Positions 44,139-53,479 of a DNA stretch of 64,000 nt are shown here, one piece after another. This stretch comes from Ralstonia sp. SET104 (GTDB lineage Bacteria; Pseudomonadota; Gammaproteobacteria; Burkholderiales; Burkholderiaceae). The stretch's first letter is position 1. Every line of letters starts with the position of its first letter. The DNA lies in the NCBI RefSeq assembly GCF_003851545.1, contig NZ_BHVX01000007.1:186001-250000 (forward strand), written 5' to 3'. The notes under the pieces are model-generated. The model was not told the DNA's origin, did not search any database, and saw nothing but the letters and a program-made list of their open reading frames with translations. Made by a program: the position numbers and the translations under genes.

Positions 44139-44837
44139 TCAGACCACTTCTGCGGCGGCGCCGGCGCTCATGCGGTCGACCAGCACATCGACATCGCTTT
44201 CAGCCAACGCAATCGACCCGCGCAGCCGGTCATCTGCAAACTCGTCGTACTCGATGGCCACCGACGCCACATCGGTGACGCCGATATAGCCGAACGCCGT
44301 TGCAACGCCACCTTCCACGTGGTTCAGGTGGGCAATGCGCTGGCCCGGGCCGTAACCGAAATCACCGCGCGAGCTAAGGATGACGAGGCGCTTGTGCATG
44401 CCGGCCAGCAGCGGCCAATAGGGTTCGCCGGTACGGCTGCGGTCAAAGCCGAACGTGCGGCCCACGCGCACGATGTTGTCGATGTACGCCTTGAACTGCG
44501 CGGGCATGCCGAAGTTGTACATCGGCACACCGGCCACGATCACGTCGGCGGCCAGCAATTCGTCGATCAACGCATCGCTTTGCGCAAGCCGGTCGTGCAT
44601 CCACGGTTCACGTTGCGCGGGCGGGGTGAACGCAGCATGCACCCAGCCGCCATCGACGGGGGAAGGCGGTGCCGCGCCGACGTCGCGATAGACGACCTGC
44701 GCATCCGGCTCATGTTCAAGCCAGCGCTGCACAAAGCGCGCAGAAAGCCGGCGCGTGTGCGAGCCGTGGCGCTCGGTATCGGAGCAGCCGGGGCGGGCGC
44801 TTGCGTCCAGATGCAGCAGGCGAGTCGGTGTGGTCAT
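44139..44837 (-). CDS. azoR: FMN-dependent NADH-azoreductase/NAD(P)H-quinone oxidoreductase family
   Basis: A 232-residue flavodoxin-fold protein. It shows the N-terminal phosphate-binding region LHLDASARPG, the MYNFGMPAQFKAYIDNIVR motif of AzoR that contacts FMN, and SSRGDFGYG. It would reduce quinones or azo compounds with NADH. It is divergent from the GcvA-like LysR gene across a strong inverted repeat, so it is probably regulated by that protein. A 14-residue insertion near the N-terminus is unlike E. coli AzoR. Confidence 0.9.
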   Translation of the reverse strand: MTTPTRLLHLDASARPGCSDTERHGSHTRRLSARFVQRWLEHEPDAQVVYRDVGAAPPSPVDGGWVHAAFTPPAQREPWMHDRLAQSDALIDELLAADVIVAGVPMYNFGMPAQFKAYIDNIVRVGRTFGFDRSRTGEPYWPLLAGMHKRLVILSSRGDFGYGPGQRIAHLNHVEGGVATAFGYIGVTDVASVAIEYDEFADDRLRGSIALAESDVDVLVDRMSAGAAAEVV

Positions 44838-44917
44838 GTCGAACCCGTGGTTGTGAGTGGAGGTGTGGCCACTCTACGAGGCGCGCTGCACTGCGACAAA
44901 CGACAAGTTTTTCGCGC

Positions 44918-44942
44918 CATGGATGACATGGATTCATCCATG
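44918..44942. promoter_or_regulatory. Triple ATGGAT-type operator between azoR and a LysR gene
   Basis: CATGGATG (44918-44925) and CATCCATG (44935-44942) form a perfect inverted repeat. Inside it, a second ATGGAT (44928-44933) pairs with ATCCAT (44936-44941) around TC, so one right arm can pair with either of two left arms. The nested dyads lie about 40 bases before the LysR start and fit a LysR-type binding site. Confidence 0.6.
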
Positions 44943-44981
44943 CCCGCCGTGGGGAGAAAGCCCCCATGACACAATCCACGC

Positions 44982-45917
44982 ATGCGAAAACTGCCACCCC
45001 TGAGTGCACTGCGGGCGTTTGAAGCCACCGCACGGCACCTGAGCATGCGCCGCGCCGCCGATGAACTGTCGGTCACGCCCACGGCCGTCAGCCATCAGAT
45101 TCGCCGCCTGGAAGACGCCCTGGGCGTGGCGCTGTTCGAGCGGCAGGTGCGCGCACTGCGGTTGACCGAAGCCGGAGAGCGGCTGTACCCCGTGCTCAAT
45201 ACCGGCTTTGACGCGTTCGCGCAGGCCATTCATGCCATCTGCGCGCCCGAGGCAGCGCCAATACGCCAGCGCGTCACGCTCACGGCGCCGATGGGGTTGG
45301 CTGCGCGCTGGTTGGTCCCAAGGCTCGGTGAGTACGCTACGCGGCATCCCGAAGTGGATCTGCGCATTCATGCATCCGACACCGTGGTGGATCTGCACGG
45401 CGGCAGCGCAGACCTCGCCGTGCGCTATGGCGAAACGCCCGCCGCCCAGCCGGGCCTCGTTGCCGAACACCTTTTTGGCGACGCGTATGCGCCGGTCTGT
45501 CATCCGGGCCTGAGCGTCCGGTCGCACGACGATCTCGCGCGCGTGCCGCTCATCCACTCCGAATGGCAGCGCACGCTGCCGCAGCCGATCGGCTGGCCGA
45601 TGTGGGCACGCGCCGCTGGTATCGAACACACGCTCCAGACTGATGCGGGCATCGTACTGTCCGACGACGGGCATGCCATGTCGGCAGCCATGGCGGGGCA
45701 GGGCGTGATCCTGGCGAATCTGCCGCTGGTGCGCGATGCGCTGGAGGCTGGCGCACTCGTCCAGCCGTTCGATGGGCCGGTCATCCAGCGATACGCATTC
45801 TGGGCGATGGCGCCTGCCACACGGCTGGAAGATGCCGCCGTGCGATCCGTGTGGAACTGGCTGCGCGCGTGCTGCGACGCGGCCACCGCACCCAACGCGT
45901 TGCATCGCAAAAACTGA
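44982..45917 (+). CDS. LysR-family transcriptional regulator (GcvA-like)
   Basis: A 311-residue regulator. The opening RKLPPLSALRAFEATARHLSM and the helix-turn-helix AADELSVTPTAVSHQIRRLED resemble GcvA. The C-terminal effector domain starts near residue 95. It is divergent from the azoreductase gene, with nested dyads between the two, and is followed by a terminator, so it is transcribed alone. The effector is unknown. Confidence 0.93.
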   Translation: MRKLPPLSALRAFEATARHLSMRRAADELSVTPTAVSHQIRRLEDALGVALFERQVRALRLTEAGERLYPVLNTGFDAFAQAIHAICAPEAAPIRQRVTLTAPMGLAARWLVPRLGEYATRHPEVDLRIHASDTVVDLHGGSADLAVRYGETPAAQPGLVAEHLFGDAYAPVCHPGLSVRSHDDLARVPLIHSEWQRTLPQPIGWPMWARAAGIEHTLQTDAGIVLSDDGHAMSAAMAGQGVILANLPLVRDALEAGALVQPFDGPVIQRYAFWAMAPATRLEDAAVRSVWNWLRACCDAATAPNALHRKN

Positions 45918-45931
45918 GGCGCTGCGTTTAA

Positions 45932-45957
45932 CTCAGCCGAAAGGCTGGGCTTGTTTT
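45932..45957 (+). terminator. Terminator of the LysR gene upstream of the 2-oxoacid dehydrogenase operon
   Basis: CTCAGCC (45932-45938) and GGCTGGG (45943-45949) form a seven-base stem with one T-G pair and a GAAA tetraloop, followed by CTTGTTTT. It ends the LysR transcript 15 bases after the stop. Confidence 0.82.
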
Positions 45958-46044
45958 CGCGCGAACAGCGTCTAGTGTGGAAACACGCGGGCATCACCCG
46001 CGGCGGACGTCCTGCTTCCACAAGAAGATGAGGGGGCTGCAGCC

Positions 46045-47130
46045 ATGACCACAGTCGGCAGCTTTCAGATCGATTTCCTGCAATATCTGGACCGCGAGGG
46101 CAAGCCGGTTCAGTCGTTGCCGGCATTTGCGCAGGATGCGCAGGCGCTCATTGCGCTGTACCGCGCCATGGTGCTCACACGCGCGTTTGACGCCAAGGCG
46201 GTTGCGCTGCAGCGCACGGGCAAGCTTGGCACATTCGCATCGTCCGTCGGGCAAGAAGCCATCGGCGTGGGGCTGGCCAGCGCCATGCGCCCCGAAGACG
46301 TGCTGTTCCCGTCCTACCGCGATCACGCTGCGCAATTGCTGCGCGGCGTGACCATGGCCGAAAGCCTGCTGTACTGGGGCGGCGACGAGCGCGGCAGCCA
46401 GTTCAGCGCGGTTCCTGAAGACTTTCCCAACTGCGTGCCGATCGGCACCCAGGTCTGCCATGCGGCGGGCGCGGCCTATGCGTTCCGGTTGCGCGGTCAA
46501 GCCCGTGTGGCCGCCTGCATCCTGGGCGACGGCGGCACATCGCGCGGTGACTTTTATGAAGGCATGAACTTCGCGGGCGTATGGCAGGCGCCGTTGGTCA
46601 TTGTCATCAACAACAACCAGTGGGCGATCTCGGTGCCGCGCAGCCGCCAGACTGCCGCCCAGACGCTGGCGCAAAAAGCCATCGCCGCAGGCATCGCCGG
46701 CCTGCAGGTTGACGGCAACGATGTGATTGCCGTGCATCAAGCCGCGCAGGACGCCATCGACCGTGCAAGAGCAGGGGGCGGCCCCACGCTCATTGAAGCC
46801 GTCACGTACCGCCTGGGCGACCACACCACCGCCGACGACGCCACGCGTTACCGCGATTCCGACATCGTCAAACAGGCCTGGCAGGCCGAGCCTGTCCTGC
46901 GGTTGCGCAACTACCTGACCAGCATCAACGCCTGGGACAAGGCGCAGGAGGATCAGCTTGGCCGCGCGTGCTACGCCCAGGTGGAAGAGGCGGTGGCCGC
47001 GTATCAGGCCGTTGAGCATCCCGAGCCATCGGCGATGTTCGATCATCTGTATGCGACGCTGCCGAGCGCGCTTGAATGGCAGCGTGCGATGGCGCTCGCG
47101 TTTGCATCAAACGGGGCGAGCCATGGCTGA
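46045..47130 (+). CDS. pdhA: 2-oxoacid dehydrogenase E1 component, alpha subunit
   Basis: A 361-residue thiamine-diphosphate enzyme subunit. The ThDP motif is GDGGTSRGDFYEG followed after about 30 residues by NNN, the usual GDG-X(25-30)-NN pattern. FASSVGQEAIGVG and YRDHAAQLLRG fit pyruvate or branched-chain 2-oxoacid dehydrogenase E1-alpha. It decarboxylates the 2-oxoacid with E1-beta and passes the acyl group to E2. The beta gene overlaps it by eight bases. The separate alpha and beta chains differ from the single-chain AceE found in most betaproteobacteria, so this is a second complex. Confidence 0.92.
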   Translation: MTTVGSFQIDFLQYLDREGKPVQSLPAFAQDAQALIALYRAMVLTRAFDAKAVALQRTGKLGTFASSVGQEAIGVGLASAMRPEDVLFPSYRDHAAQLLRGVTMAESLLYWGGDERGSQFSAVPEDFPNCVPIGTQVCHAAGAAYAFRLRGQARVAACILGDGGTSRGDFYEGMNFAGVWQAPLVIVINNNQWAISVPRSRQTAAQTLAQKAIAAGIAGLQVDGNDVIAVHQAAQDAIDRARAGGGPTLIEAVTYRLGDHTTADDATRYRDSDIVKQAWQAEPVLRLRNYLTSINAWDKAQEDQLGRACYAQVEEAVAAYQAVEHPEPSAMFDHLYATLPSALEWQRAMALAFASNGASHG

Positions 47131-48103
47131 CGTCAACCTCGTTGAAGCCGTCAACATGGCGCTGGCCTACGCGCTGGAGCACGACCCGTCCGTGGTGCTG
47201 ATGGGCGAAGACATTGGCGTGAACGGTGGTGTGTTTCGCGCCACGGTAGGCCTGCAGACACGCTTCGGCCCGCAGCGCGTGATCGACAGCCCGTTGGCAG
47301 AATCCGCATTGGCTGGTACCGCCATCGGCATGGCGGCCATGGGGCTCAAGCCGGTGGTCGAAATCCAGTTCAGCGGCTTCATTTACCCGGCCCTCGACCA
47401 CGTGCTCAACCATGCCGCACGACTGCGAAACCGCACACGCGGACGGCTGTCGTGTCCGCTGGTGATCCGCTCGCCCAGCGGTGGCGGCATCCACGCGCCG
47501 GAGCATCACTCGGAAAGCCCCGAAGCACTGTTCACGCATATCCCGGGGTTGCGTGTGGTGGTGCCGTCGTCGCCGGCCCGGGCGTATGGGCTGCTGCTGG
47601 CGGCCATCCGCGACCCCGATCCGGTGATGTTCTTTGAGCCGACCAAGCTCTATCGCGTATTTCGCCAGCCGGTGGAAGACGACGGTCAGGCACTGCCGCT
47701 GGACACCTGCTTTCTGCTGCGCGACGGCACCGATGTCACGCTGGTGAGCTGGGGCGGCGCGTTGCAGGAAACGCTCGCCGCTGCGGATCGCCTTGCGGAA
47801 GACGGCATCGCCGCCGAGGTGATCGACGTGGCCACGCTCAAGCCGCTTGATATGGAGTCGATCCTGGCGTCGGTGGCCAAGACCGGCCGCTGCGTGATCG
47901 TGCACGAGGCCGCGCGCACCTCGGGCTTTGGCGCAGAGATCGCCGCCAACGTTGCCGAGCACGGGCTGTACTCACTGTTGGCTCCGGTGCAGCGCGTGAC
48001 CGGCTATGACGTGGTCATGCCGCTGCCCCGGCTGGAGCATCACACCCTGCCGAGCGTGGAGCGCATCGTTGCAGCGGTCAGAAAAACGATGGAGGGCAGT
48101 TGA
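47123..48103 (+). CDS. pdhB: 2-oxoacid dehydrogenase E1 component, beta subunit
   Basis: A 326-residue transketolase-like subunit from ATG 47123, overlapping pdhA by eight bases. The motifs VLMGEDIGVNGGVFRAT and SPLAESALAGTAIGMA are characteristic of E1-beta, including the conserved glutamate that activates thiamine. It completes the alpha2-beta2 E1. The E2 gene begins three bases after its stop. Confidence 0.94.
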   Translation: MADVNLVEAVNMALAYALEHDPSVVLMGEDIGVNGGVFRATVGLQTRFGPQRVIDSPLAESALAGTAIGMAAMGLKPVVEIQFSGFIYPALDHVLNHAARLRNRTRGRLSCPLVIRSPSGGGIHAPEHHSESPEALFTHIPGLRVVVPSSPARAYGLLLAAIRDPDPVMFFEPTKLYRVFRQPVEDDGQALPLDTCFLLRDGTDVTLVSWGGALQETLAAADRLAEDGIAAEVIDVATLKPLDMESILASVAKTGRCVIVHEAARTSGFGAEIAANVAEHGLYSLLAPVQRVTGYDVVMPLPRLEHHTLPSVERIVAAVRKTMEGS

Positions 48104-48106
48104 GCG

Positions 48107-49219
48107 ATGATCGTCTTTAAACTGCCGGACCTCGGCGAAGGGTTGCAGGAAGCGGAGATCGTGCAATGGCACGTGCAGGCCGGTGACACGATCGCCGCCG
48201 ATCAACCGCTGGTCTCCGTTGAAACCGCCAAGGCGATTGTCGAGATTCCATCGCCACAATCAGGGCGTATCGCCAAGCTGTTCGGCCAGCCGGGCGACGT
48301 CGTGCACATTGGCGCGCCGCTGGCGGCATTCGAGGGTGCGGGGGCAGAAGACGCCGATGCTGGCACCGTGGTCGGTCAGATGCCGGCAGGTCAGCACGTT
48401 GTGCGAGAGGCGCCGGCCGCAGTGGGTGGTGCGGCGGCGCCGGGCAGCATCAAAGCCATGCCGGCGGTTCGAGCGTTGGCTCGCAAGCTCGATGTGGATT
48501 TATCGATGGTCACGCCATCGGGGCCGGACGGCGTGATCACTGCGGCCGATGTCGAACGCGCCGCCAAGACCTTTGCCGAACTGGGCCCGCCCGAGGTGCT
48601 GCGTGGCGTGCGCCGGGCCATGGCGCAGAACATGGCGCGCGCCCAGAGCGAAGTGGCTGCCGCCACCGTCATCGACGACGCTGATATTCATGCATGGGCT
48701 CCCGGCACGGATGTCACCATCCGGCTGATCCGCGCACTCGTCGCGGGCTGCCGCGCAGAGCCTGGGCTCAACGCCTGGTTCGACGGCAACGCTGGCCGCC
48801 GTCACGTGGTGGAGAAGATCGACCTGGGCATCGCCGTCGATTTGCCGGATGGCCTGTTCGTGCCCGTGCTGCGCAACGTCGCGCACCGGGATGCCGCCGA
48901 TTTGCGCGCTGGCCTGGAACGCATGCGCGCTGACATCAAGGCGCGCAGGATTCCGCCCGAAGAGTTGCGCGGCAACACGATCACACTGTCGAACTTCGGC
49001 ATGATCGCGGGCAAATATGCCGCGCCGATTGTCGTGCCGCCCACGGTGGCGATCCTGGGCGCGGGCCGCATCCACGAACAGGTGGTTGCGGCCAACGGCG
49101 TACCGGCTATCCACCGCGTGTTGCCGTTGAGCCTGACGTTTGACCACCGTGTCGCAACGGGGGGTGAAGCGGCACGGTTTCTGGCTGCCGTGATTGCGGA
49201 CCTGCAAGCCGCCGAGTAG
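48107..49219 (+). CDS. pdhC: 2-oxoacid dehydrogenase E2 (dihydrolipoamide acyltransferase) lacking the catalytic Asp
   Basis: A 370-residue E2 with one lipoyl domain (residues 1-78, lipoylated K42 in VETAKAIVEIP), an E3-binding domain (about residues 120-156, AVRALARKLDVDLSMV) and an acyltransferase core. The core active site reads DHRVATGG: the histidine (H347) is kept, but the aspartate expected four residues later in HRxxDG is threonine (T351). The ETDKA lipoyl motif is ETAKA. The protein is shorter than E. coli AceF, which has three lipoyl domains. No E3 gene follows; a lipoamide dehydrogenase must come from elsewhere. Confidence 0.9.
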   Translation: MIVFKLPDLGEGLQEAEIVQWHVQAGDTIAADQPLVSVETAKAIVEIPSPQSGRIAKLFGQPGDVVHIGAPLAAFEGAGAEDADAGTVVGQMPAGQHVVREAPAAVGGAAAPGSIKAMPAVRALARKLDVDLSMVTPSGPDGVITAADVERAAKTFAELGPPEVLRGVRRAMAQNMARAQSEVAAATVIDDADIHAWAPGTDVTIRLIRALVAGCRAEPGLNAWFDGNAGRRHVVEKIDLGIAVDLPDGLFVPVLRNVAHRDAADLRAGLERMRADIKARRIPPEELRGNTITLSNFGMIAGKYAAPIVVPPTVAILGAGRIHEQVVAANGVPAIHRVLPLSLTFDHRVATGGEAARFLAAVIADLQAAE

Positions 49220-49220
49220 A

Positions 49221-50696
49221 TCAGCCCAGTAGCGGCGATAGGCTGCGTGCTGGCGCAAAAGCTTCGTGCCACGCAGCCGCAAGCTGCAACAGCGCAAATT
49301 CGGAGCGGGGCGCGGCCATCACCTGCAAGCCCAGCGGCAGGTCATTGGCGGTAAAACCCGATGGCAGGCTGGCGGCCGGTACGCCCGCCAGCGTTGCGCC
49401 GATCACGACTTCCATCCAGCGGTGATACGTATCCATAGCGCGGCCGGCAACGGTTTTGGGCCAGTGTTCTTCAGCCGGGAAGGGGGCAATCTGCGTGCAG
49501 GGCAGGACGAGGAAATCGTAGTGCCTGAACTGCCCCAGCAGCGCCTGGTACCAGCTCGCGCGCGTGGCGATGGCGCGGTTGATATCAATGGCGGTGCGGC
49601 TGCGGCCGTGCTCGATTTCCCAGATAGCTTCAGGCTTGAGCAACGCGCGCGTGGCGGCGTTGGCGTGCAGCAGCCCGAGGTTGCCGGACACGCTAAGCGC
49701 CCGCAGCGTGCACCAGCATTCCCACAGCGCGTCCATTGCGAAGAAGGGCTGTACGGCCTCGATATGGCAGCCCAGCGTTTCGAAGGTGTCGAGCGCTTGC
49801 TCGTTAATGGCAAGCACTTCGGGATCGACGGCAAGATAGCCGCCAAAATCGCCCAGCCAACCGATGCGCGCTTGCCGGAAATCACGATGCAGCGGCTGCG
49901 CGAAGCACGACGGATCGTCACTCAATGAAAGGGGCGCACGCGGGTCGTAACCGGCCTGCGTGGCGAGCAACCAGGCGAGGTCTTGCGGGTTGCGCGCCAT
50001 CGGGCCTTCGGTGCCCAGTTGCTGGAAGAACACGTCACCGGTGGGGCCGTAGGGCACGCGGCCGAGGCTTGGGCGCAGGCCGTAGATGTTGTTCCAGGCC
50101 GCCGGGTTGCGTAGCGAGCCCATCATGTCGCTGCCGTCGGCCACGGGCAGCATGTTCAGCGCCAGCGCAGCGGCCGTGCCACCGCTGCTGCCGCCGGCCG
50201 AGCGCTCGGGGTTCCAGGCGTTGCGTGTGATGCCGTACACGCGGTTGTAGGTGTGCGAACCCAGGCCGAACTCCGGCGTGTTGGTCTTGCCGATCAGCAC
50301 CGCGCCCTGGCGGCGGATACGCTCGACGACGATGCTGTCGTATGTGGGCACGTTGCGCGCCAGCGCGATGCTGCCCATCGCCGTCACCATGCCAGCGGCG
50401 GCGGCCAGGTCTTTGGGCGCTTGCGGAAAGCCATGCATCCAGCCGCCGGACAAGCCTCGCGACAGCAACACATCGCGCTCGCGCGCCTGGTCGATGGCCG
50501 ATTCCGCATCGATGCGCGCCACGACGGCGTTCACCGCAGGGTTATGGCGGTCGATCTGCGCGAGAAACGCTTCCATGACCTCCACGCACGACACATCGCG
50601 CGCGTGGATGCGCCGGGATAGCTCAATCGCGCTCCATTGCACGATCTCTTCGTTGGCAATCGCAGCTGTTGCGGCGGGGCTAAGGTTCGTTTGCAT
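49221..50696 (-). CDS. Amidase (amidase signature family)
   Basis: A 491-residue amidase. The Ser-cisSer-Lys triad is in place as K95 (QAPKDL), S170 (SAGGSSGG) and S194 (MMGSLRNPA), with the usual 24-residue spacing between the two serines. It would hydrolyse an amide to acid and ammonia. It lies downstream of, and is read with, an M20 amidohydrolase and an MFS transporter, suggesting uptake and stepwise hydrolysis of an N-acyl amino acid or amide. Its end is two bases from the end of the convergent E2 gene. Confidence 0.92.
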   Translation of the reverse strand: MQTNLSPAATAAIANEEIVQWSAIELSRRIHARDVSCVEVMEAFLAQIDRHNPAVNAVVARIDAESAIDQARERDVLLSRGLSGGWMHGFPQAPKDLAAAAGMVTAMGSIALARNVPTYDSIVVERIRRQGAVLIGKTNTPEFGLGSHTYNRVYGITRNAWNPERSAGGSSGGTAAALALNMLPVADGSDMMGSLRNPAAWNNIYGLRPSLGRVPYGPTGDVFFQQLGTEGPMARNPQDLAWLLATQAGYDPRAPLSLSDDPSCFAQPLHRDFRQARIGWLGDFGGYLAVDPEVLAINEQALDTFETLGCHIEAVQPFFAMDALWECWCTLRALSVSGNLGLLHANAATRALLKPEAIWEIEHGRSRTAIDINRAIATRASWYQALLGQFRHYDFLVLPCTQIAPFPAEEHWPKTVAGRAMDTYHRWMEVVIGATLAGVPAASLPSGFTANDLPLGLQVMAAPRSEFALLQLAAAWHEAFAPARSLSPLLG

Positions 50697-50716
50697 GCCC
50701 TGACCCGAAGTTCACT

Positions 50717-51928
50717 TCAAGCGCTCAGGTACGTCTGCGCCAGACGCACCCAGGCAGCGGCGCCCAACGGCAGCACCTGATCATTGAAGTCGTAGCCTGG
50801 GTTGTGGACCATGCACCCGCCGAACTCGCCTTCGCCATTACCAAGGATCAGGTAGCAACCCGGCACTTCGTTGAGCATCCAGGCGAAGTCTTCGCTGCCG
50901 TTAAGCCCCTTGGGCGCCTGCGTAACGACGTTGTCTGCGCCCACCAGTTCAGTGCAGACCCGCTGGGCCAACTGCGTCTCGGCCTCGGCATTGACCATGG
51001 GCGGCGTCAATTGACGGTAGTCGATCTGCGCCTCAACGCCGTGGGCCTGCGCAGTCAGGCCAACGATCTCGCGAATGCGCATCTCTACCAGCGCGCGCGT
51101 TTCCGGGCGCGCCGCACGCACATTCAGGCCAATCGTCACCGACTCGGGAATCACGTTGTGCGTGGCGCCACCACGGATGAAACCGACCGACACCACCGCC
51201 GTGTCATCGGGCGCAACGTTGCGTGCCACCACAGTCTGCAACGCTGTGATGATGGCGGCGGACGCAGCAATCGGGTCGCGCGCGCGGTGCGGCATGGCGC
51301 CGTGTCCGCCCATGCCCTTGATGGTGACGTCAGCCACGTCGGAAGACAGGCTGACCGGCCCCGCCAGCACACGGAAGCTGCCGGCCGGCACGCCCGGCAT
51401 GTTGTGCAGGGCATAGACCGCATCGCAGGGAAAACGCTCGAACAGCCCGTCTTCGATCATGGCGCGCGCGCCGCAGAGGTTTTCCTCATCAGGCTGGAAG
51501 ATGAGGTTGAGCGTGCCGTCAAAGTTGCGGCTTTCAGCCAGGGCCTTGGCGGCGGCCAGCAGAATGGCGGTGTGCCCATCGTGCCCGCACGCGTGCATCT
51601 TGCCGTGGTTGCGGCTGGCGTAAGGCAGGCCGGTCGCCTCAACGATGGGCAGCGCGTCCATGTCTGCGCGAATGCCGAGCCGGCGCGTGCCGTTGCCCAA
51701 CTTCAACTGACCGACCACACCGCTTTGGCCGATGCCGGTATGGACTTCATAGCCCCAGCTTTTGAGCAGATCCGCAACCAGTGTGCTCGTGGCGCCCACC
51801 TCGAAACCGAGTTCGGGTTGCGCGTGAATCTGGCGGCGGATATTGACGAACGTTTCTGTGTCGATGTGGACGGGCGGCAGCAGATGCGGCAGCAATTGGA
51901 AGGGCGTGAGCGTCGGCGCTTTGGTCAT
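50717..51928 (-). CDS. M20 family amidohydrolase (hippuricase/N-acyl amino acid hydrolase-like)
   Basis: A 403-residue metallohydrolase. Metal ligands are visible in MHACGHDGHTAILLAAA, GTLNLIFQPDEENLCGA and ADMDALP, the standard M20D set. Close relatives include hippurate hydrolase and N-acetyldiaminopimelate or indole-3-acetyl-amino-acid hydrolases. It probably releases an amino acid from an N-acyl conjugate. It is 28 bases from the MFS gene and 20 bases from the amidase gene, so the three are likely one operon. Confidence 0.92.
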   Translation of the reverse strand: MTKAPTLTPFQLLPHLLPPVHIDTETFVNIRRQIHAQPELGFEVGATSTLVADLLKSWGYEVHTGIGQSGVVGQLKLGNGTRRLGIRADMDALPIVEATGLPYASRNHGKMHACGHDGHTAILLAAAKALAESRNFDGTLNLIFQPDEENLCGARAMIEDGLFERFPCDAVYALHNMPGVPAGSFRVLAGPVSLSSDVADVTIKGMGGHGAMPHRARDPIAASAAIITALQTVVARNVAPDDTAVVSVGFIRGGATHNVIPESVTIGLNVRAARPETRALVEMRIREIVGLTAQAHGVEAQIDYRQLTPPMVNAEAETQLAQRVCTELVGADNVVTQAPKGLNGSEDFAWMLNEVPGCYLILGNGEGEFGGCMVHNPGYDFNDQVLPLGAAAWVRLAQTYLSA

Positions 51929-51956
51929 GTCGGGGTTCCTGCAGACAAATTGGGAG

Positions 51957-53261
51957 TCAGTGGGTTTCGCGCGCTTCGCGCAGGCTCAGCACGGTCAGCA
52001 GCGTGATGGCGCTGCAGGCCATCATGTAAAAGGCAGGGGAGAGCGGATTGCCCGTGCGGGCCAGCAGCCACGTCACAACAAACTGGCACGAACCGCCAAA
52101 CACCGTGACGCCGATCGCGTAGATGACCGACAGGCCGCTGGCGCGCACCTTGATCGGCAGCAGCTCCATCATCATGAGCAGCATGGGCGTAGTGCCCAGG
52201 TACAGCGTGCCGGTGAGCAGCGCCGACAGCGCCAGCACCAGCGGCACGCTCGGGTAATGCGTCATCAGCCAGAAGGCCGGATAGAGCAGCACCACGGTCA
52301 GCAGCGTCGCGCCCACCACCAGCGGCTTGCGGCGCGGCAGGCGATCGGCCAGCCAACCCGACAGCAGCGACGCGCCAAAGCTCGTCAGCCCCGTCACACA
52401 GCCCGCGAGCAGCGACAGCGACGCCGGCAGATGCAGCTCGCGGATCATGTACGTTGGCATGAAATAGATCACCAGATACGTGCCCACCGTGCCGCCGATG
52501 ATGGTGAGCACGCCCTTGACGACCAGCCCGCCGTATTCGCGGAACAGCGTGCCAAGCGGGCTCGGCGCATGCGTTTGTGCGGTGTGGGTTTCGTCCAGAT
52601 GCGAGCGGATGTAGAGGCCCACCGGCGCGATCAGCAGCCCCAGGAAGAACGGCACGCGCCAGCCCCAGCTCTGCAGCGCTTCTGGCGACAGACTGCCGTA
52701 CAGGATGGCCGCCGTGAGCGCGCCGCACAGGGCCGCGATGCCCTGACTGCCCAGTTGCCAGCTCACGCGAAAACCGCGCCCCTTGATTCCACCGGACTCC
52801 ATCAGCATGGCAGTCGACGCCCCAATCTCGCCGCCCAGCGAGAAACCCTGCAGCAGCCGCCCCGCCAGAATGACCAGCGGGCCGAACAGACCCGCGGACG
52901 CGTAGGTGGGCGCGACAGCCAGGCACAGCGTGCCGATCACCATCAGGCCGATCGTCAGCGTCATCGCGGCCTTGCGTCCGCGGCGATCAGCGTAGTTGCC
53001 GATGACAAAGCCACCCAGCGGGCGCATCACAAAGCCGATACCAAACGTCGCCACCGCCAGCAACAGCGAGCCATATGCGCTGTCAGACGGAAAGAACAGC
53101 TTGCCGATCATCAAGGCAAAGAAGCTGTAGACCGTGAAGTCGTACATCTCCAGCGCATTGCCGATAGAGCACGCGGCAATCAATCGCGCTTGGCTGGCTG
53201 GCTTGGGAGCAGCAACGGCCGAGCCGGGCAGGGCCGTCGCCGGCAGGGTGGTGTCGTTCAT
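51957..53261 (-). CDS. MFS transporter (MHS family, proline/betaine or dicarboxylate type)
   Basis: A 434-residue transporter from ATG 53261 behind GGAGACC. It has 12 predicted membrane segments and the MFS motifs GNYADRRGRKAAM and RLLQGFSLGGEIGASTAML typical of the metabolite:H+ symporter (MHS) group. The substrate in this operon is likely the compound hydrolysed by the M20 enzyme and amidase. The LysR gene is divergent, 218 bases away. Confidence 0.9.
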   Translation of the reverse strand: MNDTTLPATALPGSAVAAPKPASQARLIAACSIGNALEMYDFTVYSFFALMIGKLFFPSDSAYGSLLLAVATFGIGFVMRPLGGFVIGNYADRRGRKAAMTLTIGLMVIGTLCLAVAPTYASAGLFGPLVILAGRLLQGFSLGGEIGASTAMLMESGGIKGRGFRVSWQLGSQGIAALCGALTAAILYGSLSPEALQSWGWRVPFFLGLLIAPVGLYIRSHLDETHTAQTHAPSPLGTLFREYGGLVVKGVLTIIGGTVGTYLVIYFMPTYMIRELHLPASLSLLAGCVTGLTSFGASLLSGWLADRLPRRKPLVVGATLLTVVLLYPAFWLMTHYPSVPLVLALSALLTGTLYLGTTPMLLMMMELLPIKVRASGLSVIYAIGVTVFGGSCQFVVTWLLARTGNPLSPAFYMMACSAITLLTVLSLREARETH

Positions 53262-53479
53262 GGGGGGTCTCCGTCCACGATGTTGGGGAAGGGCTTCTAT
53301 GAGTCCTTGGCGATGAAGTATTCCGGGAACACGCGCGCGGAAAAAATCGCAAATATTCATCCCAATAACCAAATAGAATCACCGCCATAACCGGCATGTA
53401 TCCGCTATCAGGGAAAGCCCGTGAGAGCGTGAGCTGGCACGCACACAAAACGGTGTGCAATGAAGAAAGGAGAAGCCAG

